From: Eonycteris spelaea
Lineage: Eukaryota > Chordata > Mammalia > Chiroptera > Pteropodidae
Assembly: GCA_003508835.1 (NCBI GenBank)
Contig: PUFA01000209.1
Location: 2,025,001 to 2,089,000, forward strand
Direction: 5' to 3'
DNA length: 64,000 nucleotides
Both the position numbers and the translations under genes were made by a program. Shown in pieces: positions 51,926 to 62,400 of the stretch; the stretch's first letter is position 1, and every line of letters begins with the position of its first letter. The notes under the pieces are model-generated. The model searched no databases, was not told the origin of the DNA, and saw nothing but the letters and a program-made list of their open reading frames with translations.

Positions 51926-52420
51926 AGATAACAGAACAAGGCAAAAAAGGGTAGAGAAACTATATTGAGAGAAGGCACAAAGGGACATGACAAGCCCAGG
52001 TTTATAAAAGAGAGAATCAAAATATTTAGCCAAAAGGAAAGATGCCTTTGAGGACAATGGCATTGCTCATTTAGTTTTCAGCACTTGAGAGGGTCTTTTG
52101 TGACTACCTTGCTGGTATAATACCATCCACCAAAGAGTCTTTACAAGCTTGGGATTTAAAATAAAATTAAACAATTAATGAGGATCCCTGCAAGACTGCT
52201 GAATTAGCCTCAGTTGGTGGCGGGGAGTGGTTCTCACTGTCACTATTGCTAAATGTTTAACAACATCTCACTCTCTTGGGGACTGACCCATCCTATGCTA
52301 ACTCCCTGCCATAAGAAGGTAGGTCTCAGATCCCCATAGTCCATGATGTCGCATGTTTCTCTTCTCTATTCCTCTTACTATACCTGCTCAACCAGTTTCC
52401 AGGAAGATGTTATCATCATA

Positions 52421-52475
52421 TCATTATCATATTATTATTATTATTATTAACTATTATTATTATTATTATTATTTA
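52421..52475 (+). repeat. (ATT)n microsatellite
   Basis: ATT/TTA triplets lie directly upstream of the exon 16 acceptor region, between the branch-point zone and the LTR. Confidence 0.9.
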
Positions 52476-52530
52476 TCTTTTATGATTGAAAGAATTTGGT
52501 TGGCTTCATCCCATGTCATGTCAATTACAG

Positions 52531-53921
52531 CACATCCTGTCTATAGTTAATGTCATCCTCGACAAACCCATCTTGAGTACCTGGAAGATGTTACAACAGC
52601 AACAGACCAATCACAGCTCACAGCTACTGGATTCAGTGGAAAGATTTTCCCAAGCATTATGGTCAGAAGATAGCACTGTTTTGTCCATCTCCAAAACTAA
52701 TGTGCAGATGAGAAGCATGGCAATAAAATCTGGCCTCCTAAAACCTTACAAACAGGTCTTTGTTTTCTCAGACTCTGACCTCTGGGGCAATGTGGCCATT
52801 GACAAGTGCCAGATGGAAAACCTGCAGCCAGATTCATCTATCGTCACCGTGGCTTTCCCAACTCTCAAAACCGTTCTTGCTCCAGATATTCAGAGAAATA
52901 ATTTTGCAAACAGCTTAGTGATGACAACCACTATCAGGCCGCAAATAACTACGCCATTTAGGATTTCAATGACTTTTAAGAACAACAACTCCTTAGGGGG
53001 GAAACCACAATGTGTCTTCTGGAACTTCACCCTCGCCAACTACACGGGGGGGTGGGATAGCAGTGGGTGCTATGCGAAAGTCGATGGGGACAGTGTCTTC
53101 TGCAGCTGTGACCACTTAACTTCATTCTCCATCCTCATGTCCCTGACTCTCCAGACCCTGATTCTCTCCTGAAAATACTACTGGATATCATTTCCTACAT
53201 TGGGTTGTGCTTTTCCATTTTGAGCTTAGCAGCCTGTCTAGTTGTGGAAGCTGTGGTGTGGAAGTCAGTGACCAAGAATCGGACTTCCTACATGCGTCAC
53301 ATCTGCATAGTGAACATTGCTGCCTCCCTTCTGGTTGCTGACATCTGGTTCATTGTGGCCTCCACCATCCGCGACCATTACTACCTACTCAATGAGACTG
53401 CCTGTGTGGCGGCCACCTTCTTCATACACTTCTTCTACCTCAGCGTCTTTTTTCTGGATGCTGACTCTGGGCCTTATGCTCTTCTACCGCCTGGTTTTCA
53501 TCCTGCATGATGTAAGCAATTCCATTCAGAAAGCGATTGCATTTTCTCTTGGCTATGGCTGCCCTCTATCATCTCAGTCATCACAGTGGGGGCCACCCAG
53601 CCCCAGGAAGTCTACATAAGGAAGAATGCCTGTTGGCTCAACTGGGATGATACCAAGGCCCTGCTGGCCTTCGTCATCCCAGCACTGATCATCGTGGTGG
53701 TGAATGTGACCATCACGGTTGTGGTCATCACCAAGATCCTAAGACCTTCCATTGGCGACAAGCCCAACAAGCAGGAGAAGAGCAGCCTGTTTCAGATCAG
53801 CAAGAGCATTGGGGTCCTCACACCACTCTTGGGGCTCACCTGGGGTTTTGGTCTTGCCACTGTGTTCCAAGGAAGCAATGCTGTGTTCCATATTGCATTT
53901 ACCCTCCTCAATGCCTTCCAG
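52531..53921 (+). CDS. ADGRF5: ADGRF5 exon 16: GAIN B, GPS and 7TM core, three indels
   Basis: The acceptor is tcaattacag (ending 52530), the donor gtgagt at 53922. The exon is 1391 bases where phase 0 to 0 requires a multiple of three (1392 expected). The first frame runs open from HILSIVNVILDKP through the GAIN B fold to the GPS core CSCDHLTSFSILMS, keeping the H-L-T cleavage triad. At 53141-53143 one C is missing and the uncorrected frame ends at TGA 53170-53172. The conserved frame continues with PDSPDPDSLLK into TM1 (FSILSLAACLVVEAVVW), TM2 and TM3 (AATFFIHFFYLSV). An extra T in the run 53448-53453 shifts the frame back. TM3-TM4 (MLTLGLMLFYRLVFILH) follow, then one base is lost near 53569 (CPL-ISV). 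TM5 (FVIPALIIVVVNVTITVVVI) and TM6-7 (GVLTPLLGLTWGFGLATVF) complete it. The 7TM core cannot be made without repairing frame. Confidence 0.93.
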
Positions 53922-55155
53922 GTGAGTTCTGCAGTGCCAGGCTCTCAGGAAGTATCTATGCTGGTGGAACAAATTAATGATAGAAACACAAACAGAAGTG
54001 AGAATGGGGAAGGATTTCAGTTCAGAGGAGGATCTAGCTGTAGAGAGCAGTAATCACAAGAATTCAATGAGCTAAAGGACACATTCCTCTGCTCCAATGG
54101 AAACTCATACCTCTTATCACCTCTATTATGGTTTAGTTGCATATGCAACTCCCTTCTAAATGCCCTGATAGCATAAGTGGGAGGAAAGTCTCTTCCCTAC
54201 ATTGGATTTTGCTATTTACCGAGCATGATCTTGATATAGTTTATTGTCTCCTAAATGAAAATACCACTATTAAACAAAGTAATCTTCCAGTTCATTTCCA
54301 CAAGCACTAAATGAGTCTGTCTTCATAAGTCAGGGACAGGATCTGTCTTGTTTATCACTATATCCTAGTGCCTAAAAAAGAGCTTGCAAAGAGTAGGTGC
54401 TCAATATCTATTCAGTGAATGAAATGAATGTTATGCACCACATAGTATGTCCTCGGAAACATTTGCTGAAGAATGAAAGAATGAATGTCCTATGTAAGAT
54501 AGACATTCTACTCTATCATACTAAAGTGAAAAAATATACTTTCTTTGTTCTTCTGCAGCACATAACAGTATAATTTAAGCAATTTGTTAGAAAAGCTTTA
54601 GCAGAGGTACAGACAACAAACCTCTGGAACACAAAGAAGGAAATACTTAATTCTGATTTAATCAGTGGACTGGGTGGTAAGCATAGACACCATGAGCTGG
54701 TGATAAGGCAAGGGAGTCTGGTGGTGGAGTCAAGACATTGCCTCCTGAATGCTTAAGCCAAGACCATGTAAATCCTAACTTCTGCTACTGGGCTGATGGC
54801 TCCAAACTATAGGGCCCATGTTTAGTGATGTTTATAATACACCATGATGAGAAGGGACTGATTATTTAACCCCATGCCTCAGGTCCTCATCACAGTGTGA
54901 GATATTTATAGCATAATCAGCAGGGCCTCCAGTTCATAATTAAGGGAAAATAGAAAATATCCTTATAACATAATATTTAAGATCCTTTGGGTAGACCTAC
55001 TGCATCTCTTTTAACATGGTCATCTACTAGATGCATTTCATAAACACAGATGTGGAAAGAGGTAGTACAAATTCAATGCCAGATTAACAGTACTTCCTAT
55101 TTTGCTGGACAATGGAATATGATTAAAATACACTTCTTTTAAATTCATTTTTCAG
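53922..55155. other. Intron: L2-like end
   Basis: An L2-like 3' end with 'agtaggtgctcaatatctat' and 'tcagtgaatgaaatgaatg' lies at about 54335-54440. No exon is seen. Confidence 0.55.
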
Positions 55156-55197
55156 GGATTATTCATTTTACTCTTTGGATGCCTCTGGGATCAGAAG
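55156..55197 (+). CDS. ADGRF5: ADGRF5 exon 17: end of TM7
   Basis: The acceptor is atttttcag (ending 55155), the donor gtaaga at 55198; 42 bases, phase 0 to 0, open. It encodes GLFILLFGCLWDQK, matching human GLFILLFGCLWDLK, which is the cytoplasmic end of TM7. Confidence 0.93.
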
Positions 55198-55285
55198 GTA
55201 AGAACACGATGGTTTTATGCTCATAGAAAAGTCTCAAGTGCTTGTGGCATGTTGAATTTATGATGGCTTTTTAAAAACAATGCAG

Positions 55286-55348
55286 GTACAGGAAGCTTTG
55301 CTGAAAAAAGTTTTCACTGTCGAGATGGTCTTCACAGCACTCAGAAGC
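55286..55348 (+). CDS. ADGRF5: ADGRF5 exon 18: proximal cytoplasmic tail, shifted
   Basis: The acceptor is acaatgcag (ending 55285); the nearest donor is gtataa at 55349. The start VQEALLKK matches human VQEALLNK. An extra A in the run 55304-55309 then shifts frame, so the conserved KFSLSRWSSQHS text is present only in another frame. Two further bases before the donor ('cagaagc' against the 'caaag' expected) bring the exon back to 63 bases, so exon 19 is rejoined in frame after about 13 altered residues. The donor is weak. Confidence 0.8.
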
Positions 55349-55958
55349 GTATAACTTCATATCTCTTTCTCTCGACTTGGAAAAACTCTTCTCTCCACAA
55401 TCAGTGTTAACATAGATTATTCTGTTGTTTTTGCTTCTCACCTGATCCTGCCTATTGAACATAGCCTTGGAACTGTCATTAAGATGCTGCCCCCACATTT
55501 TTAAACAGGGGCCAAACAGCACAAATAATATTAATTGGAGGTTAAAATCAAATTTCAATGAGAAACAAATGATGAGTTTCTAGGGAAACTCAAGGCAATA
55601 GAGAATACAATTTGAGGAATAATGATGAATACAATTTTCTGTAGTTCATTTTGGAAAATAACTCACATATATTTGACTGTTTTCATTTGTCAGAAGTTAC
55701 TAAACTCTATAAAACAGTAAAGCATTTATTTGAAAGTTATTTTTCTAATACTGATGATGAGATTCCAATGTTTCAAGGTCCTCTCCTGCTTGATTTGTTT
55801 GAAGTAAAAATTCATGCTCATCCAGGCTCTCGGCTTGAATTGGAGTGAGTTATGCAGGCAGTGACCACTAGGGGACAACAGATGAAATAGCCTAGAGATA
55901 AAATAGGGCCTTGGTCTAACACATTTCCTTTGTAATGGTCTTTATTTCTCTTTCCTAG
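55349..55958. other. Intron, nothing assigned
   Basis: About 600 bases, AT-rich, with no recognised repeat. Confidence 0.5.
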
Positions 55959-56043
55959 TCAACATCCCTAGGTTCTTCTACACCTGTATTTTCTATGAGT
56001 TCTCCAATATCAAGAAGATTTAACAATTTATTTGGTAAAACAG
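55959..56043 (+). CDS. ADGRF5: ADGRF5 exon 19: cytoplasmic tail
   Basis: The acceptor is tttcctag (ending 55958), the donor gtatgt at 56044; 85 bases, phase 0 in and 1 out, open. It encodes STSLGSSTPVFSMSSPISRR followed by FNNLFGKT, identical to the human tail apart from possible single changes. This Ser/Thr-rich tail offers phosphorylation and arrestin-type sites. Confidence 0.93.
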
Positions 56044-57988
56044 GTATGTAGTGACCTCCAGCTACTCCTCAGGTTGACCCAAACGAACTTGACCCATTAG
56101 GGAATCTCACTCCCCTGATTTTTCCTACTCCCCACTTCATGGAATTTTCTTCAATGGCCTCATTGGGGCAGAAGTTAAATATAGGAAAATAACTTGCTTA
56201 TATTTTCCCAAACCACCAGGAGGCTGGTACAGAGGACAATTGCCTTCAGTAGGCAACTAATCATAATTTATAAAGTATGAGATTTGGAAAATCTAGGCAA
56301 GCCTGTGGAGAATTGTCTGTCAAAAGCACATCGACTATAAAAATGGGAATTGTAAATTGTTGGCCTTGTCAAACACAGAGTTCTTTTCCATTCATGAGAA
56401 GTAGGAGTAGTTGGGCCATGTTTCTGGGTTATGATGCAGCAAAGAATGTTTGGAGAATCCTACCCATAGGAACCCAGGCTGTGGATTTATTTTCCCTTTT
56501 TTTTTCTTTCCTTTTTCTTTTTTTCTTATTTTCCGTCTTTTTGGAGTGTGCTTGTTTTACACATTGACATTTATAAAAGTATGAGTACATATATGAGGGG
56601 TCACCTATGCACAATTAAAATATCCAGGTATGGAGGTATAAAATAATATCAATGGCTTTGAGCAATAAGTCTCAGCTATTCTGGGAAGTTGAAACTGCTG
56701 TTCTGTGCCCCTATCCCCTCCGAGAAAATAAGCACCAGAATTCCTTTCAGCTTCTTGAAACCTAACAGATCTCACAAATGTGTCAACATTCCTGACCAAA
56801 GCTTTTCATGTAAAAGCAAAATTTGAGAAAGCCTGTTCATTGTTAAAACTGCAGAGGACTTGGTGTTTTAGGCTTCAGTTTGAGGCATCACTCATGAAAC
56901 AGGAGGACTTTTACTTTTGATTTTGAAAGTCAGTGATTAGACAGATCTGTTGTGAAATGACAAGATGTTCAGCGGGTATTAGAACTATTGCACTTGACCA
57001 GCATTGTCACTGGGACCTGGTTACCATTTGCATTAAAGTGAAAATAGTAAAAACTCTATGAAATGATTCTACAGAATCAGAATTATGCAATAAATAAGGC
57101 CAATTAAAGGTGTTCCTTGTATCTGAATCAGTCAGATAAAAATTGGAATTGGGCTCTGTTCCCGAAGTCCCAGGGCCTGAGATTCCCAGTCATTGCCACT
57201 TGATGGCCTCTTGGGGTCATTAAGGAAGCTCCAGGTTGTCTTATTTGAGGGTTCCATAATCACTGTAACTTTGGTTTATGTTGTCAGCAGCCCCAAGGGG
57301 CCCCCCAGACAATGATGGAAACCTTGTTAGCAGTGGCAGTTCACCATTCTGATGGTAGGGTGGGCACTGTGTCCCTTCCCTTGCCTGACACACCTCCTAC
57401 TTGCCCTGTGCTCAGGCTCTGCCTCCCTGCTGACATAAGCCTGTGTGGTAGCTCTGCGGCTGCCCTCGCTGCTGCACTAGCTCTCAGCACTTTTGTTGGC
57501 ATCCCCTGACTTCTGCTTTTTTAGTCCTGCTGTTTCCTCTTCTGTAAATTTCTCTTCTCTTGCCTTTCCCACCTTTCCTTCCAGCTCAGCCTCCGGGCCC
57601 TTCCTAAAAGCCTCCTCAAGTCACCTCAACCCAAGGGAACCAGGGAGGGTCCCCCATATGGATGTCTACAGGCCCATGCATGTGGTGGTATGTGGAGCGC
57701 TACCCATGTTGAGATCTCCCTGTCCTTGTAGAAATCTGGCTGCTGGTACGATGGGAAGTCATTAGTGCTTGTCTTGTCGCCTGCCGCGCATGTTTGAGAA
57801 GGATGGCTTTGTTTGTTCTCCAGCACTTCTGGATCTCGGGAGGAGGGCAGGCATGGGTTTGTTCCCAGGCATGGCGAGCTTACCCGGCTCCTGGACTAGG
57901 ATTTCCCCTTAGGTCCCGTAGGAGAGGTTCACACCCCGGTGACCATGCAGATCTGCCTTTTAGGCTGAGTTGCTGCTCTGTTTTTCAG
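56044..57988. other. Last intron
   Basis: About 1.9 kb. A T/C-rich tract lies at about 56490-56540, and a GC-richer part runs from 57280 to 57980 with no recognisable exon. Confidence 0.5.
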
Positions 57989-58068
57989 GAACGTACAATG
58001 TTTCTACCCCGGAAACAACCAGTTCATCCCTGGAAAACACATCCAGTGCTTATTCATTGCTCAACTAA
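57989..58068 (+). CDS. ADGRF5: ADGRF5 exon 20: C-terminus and stop
   Basis: The acceptor is tgtttttcag (ending 57988); phase 1 in. The peptide GTYNVSTPETTSSSLENTSS then AYSLLN ends in TAA at 58066-58068, matching the human C-terminus (SASSLLN). The end is intact, so decay has not removed the natural stop. Confidence 0.93.
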
Positions 58069-59540
58069 GAACAGGAAAATCCCACTCATGTGACCTCTCG
58101 GGAACAGTGGATGTGCTCTGAAAAAGAGATCTTTTCAAAACCCTGGGTAAAATATTTTCTCCACAGGCTTCTGGGAGCAAATGCTGAAGAAACTGTTTCA
58201 TTAGGGAAGAGGCTTTCTTTTGTAGAGACAGACTAAAAATAATTCAATTTATTTTGCTTCCCCGCCCCCACCCTTTGTGTGATACCAAATGTGTATAGTA
58301 TTTAAGTGAAACTCAAGTCCCCCAAGGTCCAGCTTCTCTGTCTATGTTGTAAAATAGAATTTCAAAGAGATATTTTCACTTTTTACATGTTATGCCCCAA
58401 GATAAGCTTTTATTAAAATAATAAGTAAAAGGCTAATATCTAGGAAATAGTCTGGTAAATTCAAGGAAGGGAGGGTAGGAGATAAGGAAGAAAGAAGGAA
58501 GGGAAAAAATAGAGAAAAGCAACATCAAGACCACATTTTAAGATTTCTGCATTAATGATCTAATGCAATTACTCAGATACTGCAACACTGAGAATTATTT
58601 TAAAATGGCTCAAAAATGGAAACTGAAAGTAAGCCATGGAGAAAGTTCAATATCTTTCTGGTATTTTCTTAGCAGGGGAAGAGGAGGCAGTGGTGGTGGT
58701 GGTGGGGTGGGGGGACAGAGAAAATTGTATTATCAGGATGCTTTTGAGTAGTAGATAATAAGATATATAAGAAATGGATGGGAAAAGACATGATTCTATT
58801 GATATTGAACACATACGTATATATTTTTGCACTTAAGGTTTGAGCTAAGTGGAATGAATATGCAAAGAAAGAGTGATAACCATCCTTTATCAGATTCAAG
58901 CAGATCCCACTGAGGATTACATTTCTATAGTTTATTAGAAATGCCTTCTGTTTTGGTTTATTCCATATTTTGAAAGCAAAAAAAATACATATTTTTATAT
59001 CTATTAATTGCCAAATGTGATATATTGCACTGAAAACAGACCCCAGCTGTCATAGATTATATTTAAGAGCTTTAACCAGGTACTTCGCTGTGCATTATAG
59101 AATAGATTTTAGTAATCTTGCAGCACTGTATATTATCATTGTCGTTACTGTGGATTTAGTGCGGCTTGCTGTGTCATATAGCTTTCCATGTATTAGCTCT
59201 TTCAGTTCTTAAGTTCCCAGACCAAGACACATTAAGAATCTCGTATGATCTAACTTGTGTTTATTCCAACCACTTAGACAATTTTCAGCAAGTTTTACAG
59301 CTGGCTAATCTATGCTCTTAATGACACTTTGCCTTGACAAACAGATGGTGGAGATTTTCCAAAAATTTGATTGTGATTTTTATGTGTGTGTGCCTTTTGT
59401 ACAAATATAAATATTTATTAAAATTGCATCCATCTTGAAAGTTAACCATGTGCTGCAGCTACGGCAACCTTACATTTTAAATCAAAGTTTGATCCCTGGG
59501 AGATGATGAAGCAGAATAAAACTGTGGGGCTCCTTGGGCA
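58069..59540 (+). other. ADGRF5: ADGRF5 3' UTR
   Basis: The stretch after the stop is AT-rich with several TTATTT motifs and no interspersed repeat. An AATAAA signal at 59515-59520 would place cleavage near 59535-59545, giving a 3' UTR of about 1.5 kb. A second AATAAA at 59769-59774 could extend it by about 250 bases. The boundary is inferred from the signal only. Confidence 0.7.
59515..59520 (+). terminator. ADGRF5: Polyadenylation signal AATAAA
   Basis: A canonical hexamer ('gcagaataaaactgtgg') followed by a TG-rich downstream stretch ('ctgtgtagtcttc'). An alternative hexamer is at 59769-59774. Confidence 0.7.
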
Positions 59541-60298
59541 ATGTGAGCTGTGTAGTCTTCATAAAGACTGGAGCCTAAACGGGCTCAAGCATCGGGAAGA
59601 TAGGAGAAAAGAGGCTGAGATTTGACAGTCGTTTATTTATTGGGCTTGAAAGAGTTTCTTTTAATATTTTCTCTCTTTAAAATCTCTTCCTTTTCTTTTA
59701 ATTTTAAATTCTACTCAGCTTTTCTTCATGGGGAGAGGGAAGTGGAACAGAAATATGAATAATATTTAAATAAACTCTTTATTTCTACATATTCACAAAA
59801 GACATACACATTCATTTGTATGTTTGCCTGAAAATTGTCATGTCACCAAAAGTCCTTAAAGGAAATAATATCAGGCTACAACATTCTCCTGGGCATGAAT
59901 TTAATACTGTGAAGACAGTCAGAAGTCAGGTTGAAGGAGCCATGGAAGTAGAATTAGCATTAGAGAAAGATTGGCTTTGTCTGATCTGGTTCCTAGGGTT
60001 TTATCTGAGAGAATGGAAGCAGCTTCTAGCACAACATTAGTGTGGCCATCTTGGCATGATCAGCGAAGGAAAGCACAGCACTCAGGAGGAGGCTGTGGTT
60101 CTCATGCTCGAAAATACAATGAGACAAGAAACACTGAATGTCCACCCACTTCTGTAGGGGTCCTTGGGGAATCACTGTGTTTGACATTGTAAAGGGAACC
60201 TCTATAATGGCAGGAACCAGTAGCAGAGTTCGCGCAGGGTGTGGACCTGGCCCTCTGCCCATGTTTGTTAACTGAGGCATGTTCCCTTACCCGACCAC

Positions 60299-60300
<2 letters not shown>

Positions 60301-60339
<39 letters not shown>
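60301..60339 (+). repeat. (CA)n microsatellite
   Basis: An uninterrupted CA run of about 20 units, about 760 bases beyond the predicted polyadenylation site. Confidence 0.95.
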
Positions 60340-60341
<2 letters not shown>

Positions 60342-61849
60342 GTGCATGTGCCTCCCACCTTTCCAGCCACAGCACTGAATATAAATTCCAGAAACTATGA
60401 AAACAAAAACTTGGAGAAATACTTGCTGGTTTTGTACCCACCCGCAAGATACATAGATCAACCCCTGTTTGTCAAGAGTAAGATAAAATGAATAGTAGGA
60501 TTCAAATTCAAAATTGTAAGAGAGCATCCATGAATCTGTAAATTTTATGGAAGCAGGAGCCGCTGTTGGCCTTGAGGCCTTGAGGTCGCCAGTTCTCAGT
60601 CAGCAATGGTTACAAGCCTTTAGTGGCTGATTTCTGAGGAAAGAAACGTTGGCTCTGATAATGGTGCAAAGTGAGATGTTTGGTCTCCTTTGCCTGTAAA
60701 GTGCTCCATGCTTCTCCACATTCCTGCATCTCTCAGTGCACAAGTCAGTTTCATTGGCCAAAACTTTCTTGCATGAAGGACCATCCATTAAGTCAGTTTC
60801 TTGCAAAGGGATTTGTGCTAAGGCTTCAGATGTTGTGAGATAGGAGCATTCACGGAGGAGCTGTTGAAATAAAATACAGAAATGTCCTCTGGGAAGATTG
60901 TTAAATCCAGTGGAACATATCATCTCTTGAATGAGTCATGTTTCTACATTTCTTTCTCCTATTTCTTATTTCTTATTGAAAAAGATAAAGATTCACAAAT
61001 TTTTCAAGATATGAGTTGCTAAGGCCAGAAATTAAGAAACACTGCAGAAAGTCATAGTCTTTTGTGGTTTGTGTAGAGAACTTTAGAAGGGTCTGTGTTG
61101 GAAGATTAAAAAAAAAAAAGAGTTACATGGAAATGAGAAAGATTACAGCAACCAGTAAATGCAGAGGTGGGGGAGGAGTTATTCTGAGGTGATTGGAATA
61201 GAAAGTCATGTCATTTGAGAAGATAAGAGGAAATGGGTGGTCATAGAAATGCCATGTAGGTGGAATGCATTTTATTTGTGGCATATGATGATAGTGTCAA
61301 ACGGGGCTTCTGCATCCCAAAGAGAAAGTCAGTGGCCCAGGCCAACAGAAGCCAGATTCCTTGAGTGTCCAAAATAAAGGAGGAGCTTACAATGGGTATA
61401 TCTTCCTTACGGAATTTTTAAAAAATCAATGGAAATAGTGTCTCATCATTTAAAAACGTTAGCTTTGAAATGAGATGATATAGGTTTCTAAAACTGTCAC
61501 TTGGGATTCAAAATCATGTCTTAGTATGCCAGCATACAGCTGTCTTTCCTCTTCATGCTTATAACAATAAAATATCTTACAAGATCTGGTGAAGTTTTCT
61601 TTAAATTGTCTGCTCTTATGCAATATGCTACTGTTGCTGTTTTAGGCTTCCCCATGTCAACCATAGCTTAACTCCGTTCTCCAAACAGTGAATGATCCCT
61701 TCCATTTTCCCGGGATAGAGTGGGGTGGGGCCGATGCCAGAAGCTCACAGCTGAGCTCAGTTGTCCGACAGGACTGATGTCTTTCCTCACACCACCCACA
61801 CTCCCACTCAGCATGTTCTGACATTTGTAAACATGGCCCTATATCTCCG

Positions 61850-62400
61850 TATCTGTTTTCTATATGCTGTGTAGTAGATTACCACAAATTTATAGGCTTA
61901 AAACAACCCTCTTTTGTTATCACATATTATCTGTACGTCAGAAGTCTGGGCACAGCTTAACTGGGTCCCCTATGGAAGGTCTTACCTCAGACACCGCCTC
62001 CAATCTCCTTGCTTTTTGACAGAATTACATTCCTTGTGGTTTTAAGACTGAGGCGCTCACCAACTCGAGATGTCCTGCTATCTCCCACCGTGTGTTCCCT
62101 CCACAATGTGACATGTTTGCTTCTTTAAAGTCAGTAGAGGAGCTTCTGTACTAATTTGAATATCTCTGACTTCTTCGGTGTCTGACCTTTAGACTCTCTT
62201 TTAAAGGACTCACCTGATTAGGTCAGGTCCATTCAGGGTCACCTGTCTTGTGATTAACTCAAAGTCAGGTGATTAGAGACCTTAATTACATCTGCAAAAT
62301 CTCTTCACCTTGTCATATAATGTAATCTTCTCAGAGGAGTGATATCTCATCATATTCACAGGCCCTGCCCATGGTCAAAGGGAGAGGATTATGCAGGATA
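61850..62400 (-). mobile_element. MLT1-like (ERVL-MaLR) LTR, diverged
   Basis: Reverse-orientation landmarks are 'gattaccacaaatttatagg', 'gtctgggcacagcttaactg', 'acattccttgtggttttaag' and 'ccttaattacatctgcaaaa'. It is strongly diverged, so the edges are approximate. Confidence 0.6.

Larger units (their letters stand above)
50682..52530. other. Intron: MLT1-type LTR and (ATT)n
   Basis: It holds an MLT1-type LTR (about 51455-51925) and an ATT microsatellite (52421-52475) about 55 bases before exon 16. No exon is present. Confidence 0.6.

Noticed and set aside
56490..56540. T/C-rich tract as an additional splice acceptor
   Set aside because: No conserved exon follows and the human-like exon order is already complete at 55959 and 57989.
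60102..60527. 141-codon open frame on the minus strand with a Cys-Val repeat
   Set aside because: The repeat is the (CA)n microsatellite; no conserved sequence surrounds it.
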